Assembly (NCBI GenBank): GCA_964019335.1
Contig: OZ025679.1
Coordinates: 547,608-611,607, forward strand
Source: Diplonema japonicum
Lineage: Eukaryota > Euglenozoa > Diplonemea > Diplonemida > Diplonemidae
Length of the DNA stretch: 64,000 bases
Direction: 5' to 3'
Shown here: one piece after another, positions 33,318 to 44,487 of the stretch
Layout: every line of letters begins with the position of its first letter
Numbering within the stretch: position 1 is the stretch's first letter
Notes under the pieces: model-generated
Told to the model about the DNA's origin: nothing
Database searches by the model: none
Seen by the model: the letters and a program-made list of their open reading frames with translations, nothing else
Position numbers and translations under genes: made by a program

Positions 33318-34722
33318 ATGGAGGTCACACTTGATGCGGGGTGCGAGTTGCGATATGAAGTAGTATGTAAAAACAACAAACAACAACACAAAATGCTCAC
33401 AGTTTGCGAATGACAAGTCGGCTAAGTTGAAGTTAGTATCAGAGAGAAACCAGTTTGCGGAGATCAATGGCACAGAGATGGCGGCAGGGAAGATGTACGA
33501 CTTGTCGGCCTCGTCAAACGGGTCAGTATTCACGTGGCACGGCTGCCAGCTCATGCTGCAGCACATCCCTTCGGAGCAGGTGTACACTGCAAAGGCGCCT
33601 GTGATGCAGCGCTATGCACATGTCCATTCAATGCTGGAAAAGCGGAGACAGTACGCAAAAGAGTCTAGCACCGCGGGGCCTCGAGTACTTATATGCGGTT
33701 CATCAAGCAGCGGGAAGCTGTCGCTAGCGAAGATCCTCGTAAACTACGCGGCAAGGCTTGACTGGCAACTCACCTATGCTGACCTCGATGTGACGCACAA
33801 CAGCATCTCGATCCCAGGGACACTCTCCGCAGTGCCCATCGACCGGCCTGTCCCCTTCGACGAGGGCTTCTCGATGTTTCCCCCTATCAATATGTACTAC
33901 GGAAGCGTGACCGTAGAGGACAAAGGCGAGGACTTGTACTACCAGCTGATATCGCAGCTGTCGCAGTACGTTGAGCAGCGTCATACCAGAAACACGAAGG
34001 CCAACCAGGGGGGCCTCATTGTGAAGGGCATGAACCTCAACAGCGTCAAAGACATCCAGCATATCATCAAAGCCTTCAAGATAGACGTGGTTCTTGTTGT
34101 GGATGACGACAAGCTGCACGCGCAGCTTGCGAATTCCAGCACCGGTATGCACAAAACGCCCCATGCACTGCCTCAGGTATCAGTGAAGTGGAAGTCATGT
34201 CTCTCCCGAGGAGTGGGGGTTGCTGCATGAAAACAGAAGCACGTAGGGAGACAGAGAGATCCCAGAGCTTGAACATCTATTTCAACGGTATGCTATGTAC
34301 TCTTCAAGCAACACCTTTAGGATGGCAGCACATGAAGCTTTACCCCCATAGCTACGAGATTCCTGACGTGTCCAAAATTAACCTTGTGAAAATGGGTGGC
34401 TCCTTGGCCACAACCATGGTATGCTGTGTTTCTGTGTTCATTACCGCCACAGGATGGCTTGCTTCCAATCGGCGAAAAGTCTACGCTGGCTGCGACGGAC
34501 GTATCTGTCGTGCAGGCTTCGAAAGAGCTTCAGAACACCATTATTGCCCTATCGCAGGCGACCGTCATCGACGAGGCGGCATCAGCACCCGTGTACGGGT
34601 TTGCCTTAGTGCAGTCCGTCAGCGACGACTGCCGCTCCATTACACTACTCATCCCCGTCCCCGTTACTTCTCTCATATCAGACATTTTTGTAGTGGGTGA
34701 TGTCCGCTGGCTCGGACACTGA
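33318..34722 (+). CDS. CLP1: Clp1 family mRNA 3'-end processing / polynucleotide kinase-like protein
   Basis: Five exons (33318-33362, 33403-34144, 34177-34287, 34321-34418, 34453-34722), introns of 40, 32, 33 and 34 nt; 421 residues, about the usual length. The N-terminal beta domain is followed by a P-loop region (LICGSSSSGKLSLAKIL), the ADLDVTHNSISIPGT segment, EGFSMFPPI, a VVLVVDDDKL strand, and SLPRSGG. It ends with the C-terminal Clp1 domain (NIYFNGW, LYPHSYEI, GDVRWLG). Clp1 is a subunit of pre-mRNA cleavage factor II and, in animals, an RNA 5'-kinase of tRNA splicing. The Walker A motif has Leu where Ser/Thr normally follows GK, so kinase activity is doubtful, as in yeast Clp1, which binds ATP but lacks activity. 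Confidence 0.82.
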
Positions 34723-35029
34723 TAACTGTAATGCATAGTGTAGTGTTAGTATTTGCTTCTCCTTCAGTAGCTCGCCGGGTTTTGGTCGTGCAAGTTACCA
34801 AGGGGACTCTTTTCAGGAAGGCTTCGAAGAATTTTCCAAGGTCAGTTTTTAAGATATTGTGAGAATTCTCGCAAAAATAATTTATGTTGTTACCCTTGAT
34901 TGACCTTTACTGGGGCCACCCAGGCCTTGTGTTTTCTGAAGCAGAATGTACTAGAAATAAGAGATTGTCGAAAAAGAACAACCTGCACGACCATTACCCC
35001 GATATGAAAATGCTCTCTTTACAGGAAAA

Positions 35030-35890
35030 ATGAGTAACAAGGGTCCGTTGCGCAAAGGGCAGGACCTCACCAGTCAGTACCTGGAATTGCAGGTCGACCC
35101 GAAGAAGCGAAGAAGGGGCGATGAGAAGCGTCCGATGCTTGCAAGGGAGTGCAATGAAGTTGCCGACGCAGAGAGGTACAGGGTGCAGATCATTTTGGAG
35201 ATTACGAAGAAGATAGAAGACGTCCAGAACGCTGCCCTCGGAGAGTTCAGGATACAAGAGCTGAATGACGAGATTAACAAGCTCATAAGGGAAAAGGGAC
35301 ATTGGCAGAGACAAATTAAGAATTTGGGCGGACCGGACCACTTTTTAGCGTCTTCGGGTTACGAGGAAGGGTTGCGTGCACACGGCAGTGGCGGCTACAT
35401 GTACTTCGGTGCTGCGAAGAATTTACCAGGTGTTAAAGAGCTGTTCGAAGTAGAGGCACAGGGCCCGAGGAAGAAATCAAGAGCTGAGCTGTACAAGTCC
35501 ATCACACCGGACTACTACGGGTACCGTGATGACGACGATGGGCTGATCAATGCTGAAAGGCGAGCAGAGGCAAAGATGCGAGCTCGGATCATCAAAGAGG
35601 TGAAGGCGAAGATGACCGAAAGCGGCGCAGCCTATGAACACGAGCTGGACAACAGTGACGCCTTCATCAACGTCCCGTCGCAGAGCGAAGTGGAAAAGAA
35701 GATGCTCGAAGGCCGCAAGAAACAGCTCCTTGCCCGCTACGGCATCACGGACATTCAGGTATGCAAGTCAAGCCTCTTAAGCGACAACCAGGAAGCAGAT
35801 AATAAACCGAAGGCAAAGGAAGACGCAGTGGCAGTGCAGGGGCCCAGCCCCATCCCTTCCCCTACCCCTTCCCCCACCCCCTCTCATTAA
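35030..35890 (+). CDS. ISY1: Isy1-like pre-mRNA splicing factor
   Basis: Two exons, 35030-35758 and 35792-35890, separated by a 33-nt in-frame intron (GTATGC...AACCAG); 275 residues. Residues ~35-110 carry the Isy1 signature (RPMLARECNEV, ERYRVQIILEITKKI, LGEFRIQELNDEINKLIREK, HWQRQIKNLGGPDH), then the NLPGVKELFE helix and YYGYRDDDDG. Isy1 belongs to the Prp19/NTC complex that stabilises the catalytic spliceosome, and its presence fits the intron-rich genes around it. The tail ends in a Pro/Ser/Thr repeat. ATG is 5 bases after TTTACAG. Confidence 0.88.
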   Translation: MSNKGPLRKGQDLTSQYLELQVDPKKRRRGDEKRPMLARECNEVADAERYRVQIILEITKKIEDVQNAALGEFRIQELNDEINKLIREKGHWQRQIKNLGGPDHFLASSGYEEGLRAHGSGGYMYFGAAKNLPGVKELFEVEAQGPRKKSRAELYKSITPDYYGYRDDDDGLINAERRAEAKMRARIIKEVKAKMTESGAAYEHELDNSDAFINVPSQSEVEKKMLEGRKKQLLARYGITDIQVCKSSLLSDNQEADNKPKAKEDAVAVQGPSPIPSPTPSPTPSH

Positions 35891-35960
35891 GTGTCAGTAA
35901 CGGTATAGCTGTTATATTTTGTTGCTTTGCGTTGTTTCAATTCACGTGTTCAAGGTTTAA

Positions 35961-37024
35961 ATGACGACAGTAGAGTTGCACACGTCACCCCCGTGCTACG
36001 GGCAGCGAGCGAGTGACCCGCACTGCTTGGCAGCGCAGAAGGCACTTGAACTCAGTGGCGTGGCGTACGACCTTGTGGGCGAGTGTTCAAATGATGTCGT
36101 GGTGCCGAACCTGGTGGTATTCGGGGATGTATGTGAAAAGCCTACCCTCAACGAGTGCACGGCCGACACCCCTTCGCGGTCTTTCGACGCCATCATAAGC
36201 TTCATTGAGGACAACGGTGCGTACCAGGGACCGATCAAAACGACGCACCAGCTGAACGCAAGATCTAGAGCGCAGGGTGTTGCTTATAGGACGCTTCTCG
36301 AGTCCAATCTACTTCCCTCGCTGCAGTGGGTGCGGTGCAACAAGCACAGAGCACTGCACAGAAGGGAGATGAGCAACAGCGTTGGGTGGTTGAAGGTATG
36401 CGCAATATTGATACAGCACATGCATGCACAGCGATCGTGGTCATCGGCCAACTCGTTCAGCGTGAAGGAGAAGATGCAGATGCGGAAGGTACGCTCTGTT
36501 GTAAAGAGTGACAAAGATGCTGTCTGTCTGGCTATGGTATGAGGTTCAACATGACTATATCGTACAGGATGGGTACAATACAATAGCAACGATTCTAAAA
36601 TCTTCTAGCACTGAGTATATGCTGGGTACCACTGAGCCCACCTTGCTAGATGTGCTCACGTGGGGCATGCTAGTGGCACACAAGACACAGCCCTGCCTCA
36701 ATATTGAGCTCGCCAAAGTATGCTGATGTCTTTTTCTAACACACGTCGCAGTACCGCATAATCGAGACCTTCCTACAAACTATGTCTAAAGAGGAGATCA
36801 CGCCCCCGCTTCAACTCCGCCCCCTCGCTACAGCTGAGGAAACCACCGATCCGCATGCCGAGGGACGTATCCCAGCTGCCCTGTTCATGACATCTGTCTT
36901 CTTTTACCATCTTTTAAATAATAGTGAAATATTACAAGCCTCTGGCCCACTATTTCTGGCGGGCCTCAGGACCCTTAGAGGGTTCGCTCAGCAGAGCCTT
37001 CAGCGTCTCAACGATAAGCTCTAG
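35961..37024 (+). CDS. Metaxin/Tom37-like GST-fold protein
   Basis: Four exons (35961-36395, 36432-36536, 36568-36717, 36752-37024), introns of 36, 31 and 34 nt, all phase 0; 320 residues. The N-terminal half resembles a thioredoxin-like GST fold (CLAAQKALELSGVAYDLVGE, VVPNLVVFGDV). The C-terminal half shows the metaxin-type helical segment (YMLGTTEPTLLDVLTWGMLV). Metaxins sit on the mitochondrial outer membrane with the SAM beta-barrel insertion complex. A hydrophobic stretch near the end (ALFMTSVFFYHLL) could be an anchor. The first intron has an alternative in-frame acceptor near 36416. Family call is moderate. Confidence 0.55.
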
Positions 37025-37090
37025 TGTAGTGTGTAGATTTAAAGTCCGAGTCACTCAGTGCGCGAATGTCAGGTCATACAGGTCATTAAG

Positions 37091-37225
37091 ATGCCGAAAA
37101 AGCCTGCAGCGAAGAAGGCTAAAGCTAAGGTGGTTGAGGAGCAACAATTTAAGGAATGGACTGCAAAGGAAGAACAGCACGAAATCGAGCAGCTGGTGAA
37201 ATGGATTAAAACTGAGTACGCGTAG
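37091..37225 (+). CDS. Micro-protein of 44 residues, Lys-rich
   Basis: ATG lies 9 bases after a CATACAG acceptor, stop TAG at 37223-37225, in the 260-base gap between the metaxin-like and ankyrin genes. The product is a basic N-terminus (MPKKPAAKKAKAK) followed by an amphipathic acidic helix with two Trp. Size and acceptor spacing match real genes nearby. No family recognised; it could be a ribosomal or respiratory-chain small subunit (speculative). Confidence 0.5.
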   Translation: MPKKPAAKKAKAKVVEEQQFKEWTAKEEQHEIEQLVKWIKTEYA

Positions 37226-37285
37226 AACAGTGTCTGTTATTATTTTTTACCACGCGCTTGCGTATTCATCATAGGTTAGATTATC

Positions 37286-38815
37286 ATGCCTTGCTTAGAT
37301 GCTTTAATGCCGTGGGAGCTTCAGCAAGAGCTTCAGAAAGCGGTTCTCGAAGGAGATGAAAAGCTGGTGTGCGAGCTCATCTCCAGGATACACAAGGATC
37401 TGCTGGATACCACTGATGATGACGACAGGACGCCTCTGTTCAATGCTTGCTTGCTGGGGCATGGTGGCATCGTGCGGGAGCTAGTGGCCACGAAGGGCGT
37501 GGACGTCAACGTCAATGACATAGAGGGCAACACGCCTCTTTATGTGGCAGCTTCTAAGGGCCACATGGAAGCAGTGAGGCATCTTTGCATCGCTGGTGCT
37601 GACCCTACTATCCGTGGTACAAGCACCCTCACCCCATTCAAGGTGTCCCTCGCTGCCGGGCACACTAAGATTGCTGACGGGCTTATGTATTACGAACTGA
37701 AGTGGAGAGCTGCCTTCTTTGCTAAGGCCGAGTCCCAGAAAAGGGCAACGCTACACAAGTCGGAGGAGGCCAGGCGGCAGCTGATTCGCAAGCAGCAAGG
37801 CATTCACTTGCAGGCGACACTACGCATCATCCAAGAAAGGGAGATGGCAGAAATCATGCCTTCTGACGAGGAGAGCGATGATACGCAACTCATGCAATTC
37901 TGCCAAAACGAGATCGAAAAACTCAGCATCTCAGGTCCTGACATCGGCAGGTGGAACGAGCAGGTAGAGTCCGAGAAGCCGCGGAGTCCTTCTGTGGCAA
38001 GTGTTTATGAACCTGAAGCCGAGTCAGAGCCTGTGGAGACGGAAGAGGAGAAGAAGCAGAGGTTTCGGCAAGAGCAAAGGCACAAGGAGCACGAGTTGCA
38101 CCAGCAGCAGCTGCGCAGCGTCTTTGCACAGAAAGAGTCGAAGAAGATACCTGCTGAAGAGTTCAAGCTAGATGACCAGACGGTAGACTTGAAGACCTTC
38201 AGCCCCTTTGAGACATTGTGTGCAGCAGCGAACAGAGGCGATCTAGATACGTGTGTTAAGATGGGTAGGCTAACCCCTATTGACCCCCCTGTGGGGAAAG
38301 GGCACACTCCTTTGGTGTGGGCAGTGGTAGGCGGCCAGGTTCATGTTGTGCAGTGGCTGGTTAGCCGTGGTGTAGACGCTAGGAGGAAGGATTCTTGCGG
38401 CTACACCGCAATGTTCCATGCCGTGCAGCATGGGAAAGATGAGATCATTAAGTTACTAGCGCAGCACTGTACAGAGCTTCTTTATGATGTGGACCATGAA
38501 GGGCACAACCTGGTGCAGTGGGCTGCATTCTCAGGCAGCACAAGCACTCTGCGCATTCTTGTCGAATCGTGCAGGGTGAGTCTGGAAGCCCTTGACCGCG
38601 AGGGGAAAAGCTGCTTGCATTGGGGAGCGCAGCAGGGGAACATCGAAGCGCTGCAGTACTTGCTGCCCCGCTGCCATGTCGAACTCATCTTCCAGCAAGA
38701 CTGTAACGGGCTAACCGCAGAGGACCAAGCACGTATGATGACACACGTCCCTGCAGCTAACGCCATAAGGTCCCATTGTTTGTCCCTAACGAGCCACCGC
38801 CCCCGCAACATGTAA
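37286..38815 (+). CDS. Ankyrin-repeat protein with central coiled coil
   Basis: 509 residues, single exon; ATG 11 bases after CATCATAG. Two ankyrin blocks, ~35-125 (DRTPLFNACLLGHGGIVREL, GNTPLYVAASKGHMEAV) and ~310-470 (GHTPLVWAVVGGQVHVVQWL, GYTAMFHAVQHGKDEIIKLL, CLHWGAQQGNIEALQYL), flank an acidic/Gln-rich helical segment (~190-290, EEEKKQRFRQEQRHKEHE). Ankyrin blocks bind proteins; no enzyme domain. A second, unrelated ankyrin gene (the sirtuin fusion) lies 10 kb downstream. Confidence 0.85.
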   Translation: MPCLDALMPWELQQELQKAVLEGDEKLVCELISRIHKDLLDTTDDDDRTPLFNACLLGHGGIVRELVATKGVDVNVNDIEGNTPLYVAASKGHMEAVRHLCIAGADPTIRGTSTLTPFKVSLAAGHTKIADGLMYYELKWRAAFFAKAESQKRATLHKSEEARRQLIRKQQGIHLQATLRIIQEREMAEIMPSDEESDDTQLMQFCQNEIEKLSISGPDIGRWNEQVESEKPRSPSVASVYEPEAESEPVETEEEKKQRFRQEQRHKEHELHQQQLRSVFAQKESKKIPAEEFKLDDQTVDLKTFSPFETLCAAANRGDLDTCVKMGRLTPIDPPVGKGHTPLVWAVVGGQVHVVQWLVSRGVDARRKDSCGYTAMFHAVQHGKDEIIKLLAQHCTELLYDVDHEGHNLVQWAAFSGSTSTLRILVESCRVSLEALDREGKSCLHWGAQQGNIEALQYLLPRCHVELIFQQDCNGLTAEDQARMMTHVPAANAIRSHCLSLTSHRPRNM

Positions 38816-39320
38816 TTTTATTTATTTGTACCATCCAATGTATTTTATGTATTTTTAAACTGAGAACAGGATGTCCCATCTCCTTAAGCTCATATGGCCA
38901 CGGTAATACGTCCTTACTTAGGATCGAAAAGAAATGATGAGAGGGACGGGTTTTGGTTCATTTTGACAAACCTGTATTATCAGCGGCCATATATTTTGTT
39001 AATTCCTTTTTTGTAACATTGTTTATCTTCACCAACGTGTTGTGTGCTCGTGTTTATCTTTTTTTAACTCGGCGCACCGTAGAGTTTTGTTTTCTTTTTG
39101 CATTCATTTTTAGCTTGCATACAAGATTTATTTCAGGGTGTGGTTGATTAATGTTGCGTTCGTGCATTCAGTCCTGCACCAGAGGTGTGTCTCAACAAAT
39201 ACTGTGTGTCGTGCTTGTCCACGTCATGTTGGCTTCTGCTGATGACAGTACGTCCTTTGTTTCTTTCTTGACATAATGTAACCCACTACAGCGTGTGTTG
39301 GAGGCCAAACAAGACAATAC
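38816..39320. other. Intergenic, no gene seen
   Basis: About 500 bases. Contains an acceptor-like CCACTACAG ending near 39291 that would serve the thioesterase gene. A tiny frame at 38871 (11 codons) follows an ACAG but is too short to support. Confidence 0.5.
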
Positions 39321-40005
39321 ATGCCGTCCAAGAATGACATTGAGCTGACCCCCGGGTATGGACACATGCTAACGATACTGCAACAGGTCAGGCCACAAGG
39401 CGACAGTGATCTTCATGCACGGGTTGGGTGATACGGGGGAGGGATGGGAGCAACCGTGCAAGATGCTTCAAGAAGCGATGCCTGACGTGAAGTTCGTGCT
39501 TCCAACTGCGCCTACGATGCCAGTGAGCCTGAATGCAGGGCACCCTATGCCAGCCTGGTACGACATCGTCGGTTTGGGTTCTAGGTCGAACGAACAGTGC
39601 GAGGGCATCGAAGAGAGCAAAGAGAGGATCTCCGGTCTTCTCCAAAAGGAGCGTGATGCTGGTATCCAGAAGCTGTTCCTGTGTGGGTTCTCTCAAGGTG
39701 GTGCAATGTCCCTCTACACCGGGCTACAGGAGAAGGAGCTCCTGACAGGCATTGCCGCACTGTCGTCCTACCTTCCGCGCCCGTCTGCGCTTGTTGGCCA
39801 AACAGAAAGCAAGAAAGATATCCCTATTTTGATGTGCCATGGCACGGATGATAGCGTCGTGCAGCTTCCGTGGGCACAGGGGTCGCACGAAAAGCTCAAA
39901 GAGATGGGGCACAAGGTTGACTTCCACACCTTCCCTGGCATGGGTCACGAGCTCGACATGAAGGAGTTCAGGGTGTTTGCTGGGTGGCTGAAGAGCAATA
40001 TGTAG
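39321..40005 (+). CDS. Acyl-protein thioesterase / lysophospholipase family hydrolase
   Basis: Two exons, 39321-39355 and 39387-40005, joined in phase 2 across a 31-nt intron (GTATGG...CAACAG); 217 residues, close to family size. Alpha/beta hydrolase: the oxyanion loop FMHGLGDTGEGW, nucleophile Ser in GFSQGGA, the Asp in GTDDSVV and His in GMGHELD form the full catalytic triad. The family removes palmitate from protein cysteines or hydrolyses lysophospholipids in the cytosol. The tiny first exon supplies only the first 12 residues. Confidence 0.92.
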
Positions 40006-40232
40006 TTCTGCTATATGGTCAGGAGTAGTGTTTATCTTCATGACAGTCTGCGAGTACTTTCGGGGAAGGGAAGCATCATTAGGTAAGCACGCACTGCGGT
40101 GAGTTGTTGCCAACACTTCCCGATCATTGTGGATTTTGTGTTTCTGCCAGACATGCTTGTCACTGAGTTCTGTAACCGCATGCGGGCTACGTTATTTCTT
40201 ACCTTTCCTTTTCAACCTCACACCAAAGGAAC

Positions 40233-41835
40233 ATGAGAGCAATGCAGCGACGTTACGCGGCGATGTCTGCTGGCGGGCAGATACCTAACATCGCCTCTAT
40301 CCCTAACTCCTATCACGAGAATGTTGCTCCTCATTCATGGAACAACATCAAAGGCGAAGACGCAATTAAAAGAAAGAAGGGTCTGCTGAGGGGGCTGTCA
40401 TCACCCGAGCCGTTGATGCGACGGAAAGAGGCGCCCAACGCAACACCCAAGAGGGAGGTGGTTCCGTCGTTGTTCGATCCTGACGAGCACCCTGTCGAGA
40501 GCGAGCCGCACTCGTGGGAGAAGGTCATCCAGACTGGGAACGCAGCGCCGAGTGACGAGTTTGGAAGGAAGTCCTTTTTCCTGAACCCTATCAAACCCGA
40601 CCCCAACACCAACCTTTTCACACAGATTATTATCGATGCCCTTGAGGAGGCAAAGGCAGAGGATATCGTCGTCGTAGACACCACGAACAAGTGGACTTTC
40701 TTCCCTGACTTCACTGAGTACATCTGGCTCAGCAAAACACCCCAGCGCCGCATGGACATGACAATCTTCGCCTCAGGCTTGTCGGCTGCTCACATGAACA
40801 ACATTGCTGCATCCGTCATCGACAAGGCTAAAAAGGGTTTGATACCTTGTGAGTCGAAGAGCAGCGAGAGGAGGGTGGAGGAGTCACGAGAGGAAATCTA
40901 CTGGAGGATCAACATCCCGTGCGGGAAGATCATGGTGGACATCTCGCACCCCCACAGAAGGGACTGGAAAATGAATGAGCGGAAACTTGTTTGCCAAACC
41001 ACAGAGCACGCTGGGAGGTTCATGGAAGACTTGATGCTTAACCAGGGGTGGATCAGAGCATGGGACTATTGGACGCCCAATGCACCATGCTTACCTAAAA
41101 CAGATTTTGAACACGTGTATGCTGCTGAGAGGGCGCATGGATGGGAGCGCCTTGATGTGTTAAAACCTGAATACGTAGTGACAGATGAAGACCTCGGAAG
41201 GCGCGGATACGGAAAAGTCAACCACCGATTCAGCGAGATAGACCTTGATAACCCTACGAAGGAAGACGTTGAATACATACGGGAGCAGCTCCAAGAGCGA
41301 AAGAACACCTTGAACGAACCATACTTCTCGATTGATGGGACTGCCGAGCAAGTTCTTGATAACAGGGCGGCGGAGATTGCATCAGGCGAACTTTATACGA
41401 ATTTCGAGTTGGAGAAGAATCCCACATCTTCTGTGACAGACGAGGAGCTCGTGAACTACTTGAAATTGCTACGGAAGTTGACAGACCATGAAAATAATAT
41501 CATGCGTGAGTCGCCAGAGACGAAGGAGCGAAAGGACAAGGAATGGGCGGAATATGAAAGGTATGACATACATCGCATCAACATGCAACAGGCGGCGAGA
41601 GGCGAGAATACGAAAGTTCGGCTACTATGACTACATTGAGCTGGCCAATGATATGAACCGGAGGGTATGTTAAAGACTCCTACCTAAGCACAATTCACAG
41701 CGTGCAGTCCTGCCCGATGGTGTGCGCACATGGGACGAGGACACTATTCCAGATTTCTACATCACGCCGCATCCTGAGAACTACCAGGGGAAGCCGAGGG
41801 ATACCCGCTGGGGTCCTGGGTGGTACGACGTCTAG
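40233..41835 (+). CDS. RsfS/Iojap (MALSU1-like) domain protein, probable mitoribosome factor
   Basis: Three exons (40233-41560, 41592-41664, 41701-41835), introns of 31 and 36 nt; 511 residues. Residues ~130-260 read like a ribosome-silencing-factor domain: IIDALEEAKAEDIVVVDT, then a longer-than-usual insert, TIFASGLSAAHMNNIAASVI, and after another insert YWRINIPCGKIMVDISHPHRR. RsfS/MALSU1 proteins bind uL14 on the large ribosomal subunit and block subunit joining. An Arg-rich N-terminus (MRAMQRRYAAMSA) fits mitochondrial import. The long C-terminal half (ending RWGPGWYDV) is unrecognised. The two inserts make the domain call moderate. Confidence 0.55.
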
Positions 41836-41935
41836 TTACTTTCTTCTCGAGATTTCATTTAATGTACTAATACTACAATTTTAGTTCACACAACACAAGT
41901 TTTCGTCCACATTTTTTCGATTCCAAAATTCTAAA

Positions 41936-44357
41936 ATGACCGAAGCGCTACTTCCACCGACCGACACCAGCAGGTACCTTGCTGATCTTGTGACCTGCAA
42001 CAAGTGCTTGGGCGTGATGGAGGACCCCGTGACAACGCCATGTTCTCACAGCTACTGCAGGGGCTGCGCCGAGGGCATGATCCATGATGCGTCCGACAGC
42101 ATTGGTGAACAGAAGAAGTTCTCGTGTTTCATGTGCGATTACACTATTCGCATGGATTCTGTACAGAGTCTAAAGGACAGCGTCCCAATCTCAGGGACAC
42201 TCCTGAGCAACGAGAAGGTCAACAATGTGATCGGCATTTTGAAGGGTGAAATCAAGCAGCCCGTAGAGCACTGTGAAAGGTGCAGAAAGAACGAAGCAGT
42301 GATCGTGTGCTTGGAATGCGACACCAAGTGCAACAGGTTTTGCGACCAGTGCAACATCAGAACGCACAGAGGGAAGACTAAGGACCACGTGGCTGCTAGC
42401 TTCCTGAAGAGCGCTGCAGAAGAACTCGGCAAGTGGAAAGAAGGCTCGAAGGCGCCAAGGGAGATGATCAAAGCCTCTATCAAGAATATCGACAACAGCA
42501 TTGAGGCATCCTTGGACAAGGTGAAGACGCAGAGGGAAGCTATTGTCACAGGTGCCAGTGAGCTTCATGCTGCTGTGAACAAGCAGAGCAAGGAGCTTCG
42601 TGAGCAATGCCAGCAGCATCGTGATCAGCAGATGAAAACCCTGAGAGACGCGAGGAGGGAGCTTGTGAGTGGTGTGGCACTCATTAACAAGCTAGAGCTG
42701 GATATCAAGCGCGCTACATCTGAGGACTCAAAGGGTAAAGCAACAACTGCGGAACTGCCTGCACTCAAACAGCAGTTTGAACAGCGGTTCAAGAGGCTCG
42801 AGTCAGCAACGGGGACCTGGAAGGACATCCCATGTTTCCAAACTGGGGAAAAGTCAGGATTTGGGCACAGTTTGGTTGAGTCAATGAAGGCAGCTGAGGG
42901 GTTTCCGAATATTTTTAACTTCATAGCCACGCCAACAAAATGGGCACAGCAGAAGGAAATCGACAAAGAGCTGGCAGAGCTGGTGGCACAAGAGGCAAAT
43001 GGGAAAGAGGACCCCATTGCGCCTGAAGAGGTAGACAAGATTCAATCGCTGCCTGCAGCTAAGGGCAACCAGACGGAGTGGAGGGTCAACGATGAGGCCA
43101 AAGAGGTCAGCTACATGGACGATACTGCGCGAGTGATCCCCAGAGAGTGGAACCAGGAGGCATCTGAGGACACCGCCGTGCTGAGGCTTGTTGACGAGAC
43201 GTCGTACTCTGGCTTCAGCTACACAACAACAGCTATGGGATGGACCATAAAGGAGGAGGAGGTCTTCGTGACGGAACGTATTGACGAAACCACAGTAGCT
43301 GTTGTTGAAGACGCGGAAATTGAAGGTGACGACAAGCGCAAGAAGCAGACTGTAGAGATCGTGACGTGGGACGACGTCACCGCAGAGGTCACGCTGTGCC
43401 CGTCGAGGAAGAGGGTTGAGGAACAGCAGCAGGAAGAGTTTAATTTCTTTGCGGCGTGGAGGGACATGGCGGTTTCGTGCGTCGAACGTCCCGCTTTCAA
43501 GAAAGAGGAAAATAACGCATTCAGTGCCTTGGAAGCCGCAAGAGACTCAAGTATCAAAAACATCAGAAAGGAGCAGCAAGCGCTTTGGAATATGGTTACT
43601 ACTCTGAATGCTGGGGACTACAAACTTGTGGTTGCAGAAAAGAGGAAGTTAAACGATGAGGTTGTTACCAAAGAGAAGTGGCTCGAGGCTGAGGGAAATG
43701 ATGAGGCGGGTTGGGAGGCTGCTGAGGTGATCGTCAGTGAGTCACTAATCGGCAATAGCGAGCACATGACCGCCATTAACTCACAAGCCGAAGAAGGTAA
43801 AGAAGTGTACGCCGTGTGCCATGCTGGTAACGCTATCAGGCAGTTGGTCATTAAGGTCGATTCAGGGGCCACAGTTGCAGATGTGAGGGCTGCCATCGTA
43901 GAAGCATCTCCAGAGGCCCCCGAGTGCCACAAAGGTATGAGGCACTAATGTCTTCACTTCACAAAAGATGAGAACCCGGAGGTGAAGTTGCCAGAGAAGT
44001 GGGGCATCTTGACATCCGAGTTTAGAGCCATTCCTGAGTATGCCAGAGTTTTTTACCCAAATATCCAGGGACGACGAAGGAGCCAAGCCTGCTGCAGAGG
44101 TGCAGGGCTCATGCAGCGTGATTTGGATCCAGTGCTGCACAGCCGCCGAAGCTGTTGGATCAACGCCGCCTGCTGACAAGCCTTCAGATGAACCTGCAGA
44201 AGAGGTGGCAAACGAGGCAGCTCCAGATGATGCCCAAGTAGAAGATGAAGGCGCTCCAGCTGATGCACCGGCTGAAGAGGCTGAAGCCGAGAAGCCCGCT
44301 GAAGAGGCCGAAGCCGAGGCACCGGAGCCAGCTGCCGAGGAGCCGGCAGAAGAGTAG
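41936..44357 (+). CDS. RING finger / B-box coiled-coil protein (TRIM-like)
   Basis: Three exons (41936-43934, 43968-44037, 44069-44357), introns of 33 and 31 nt; 785 residues. The RING finger is at ~20-65 (TCNKCLGVMEDPVTTPCSHSYCRGC...CFMC) and a B-box zinc finger at ~112-155 (HCERCRKN...CLECDTKCNRFCDQC...H). A coiled coil (~160-285) completes the RBCC order of TRIM proteins, usually ubiquitin E3 ligases. The middle holds acidic segments and the C-terminus is an Ala/Glu/Pro repeat (EEAEAEKPAEE). No SPRY or NHL domain follows. Without the two introns the C-terminus would appear as three overlapping frames. Confidence 0.8.
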
Positions 44358-44487
44358 ATCACCTTACGCTATGACGTCTGTACACTAGGGCATTCTTTCC
44401 TCTCTATTTCTTTGTGCCATTATCATGGCATTTTTACGACAACTTAATTTTTTCTTTCAATATACATTGCAAGTACCACAGGCTGCA

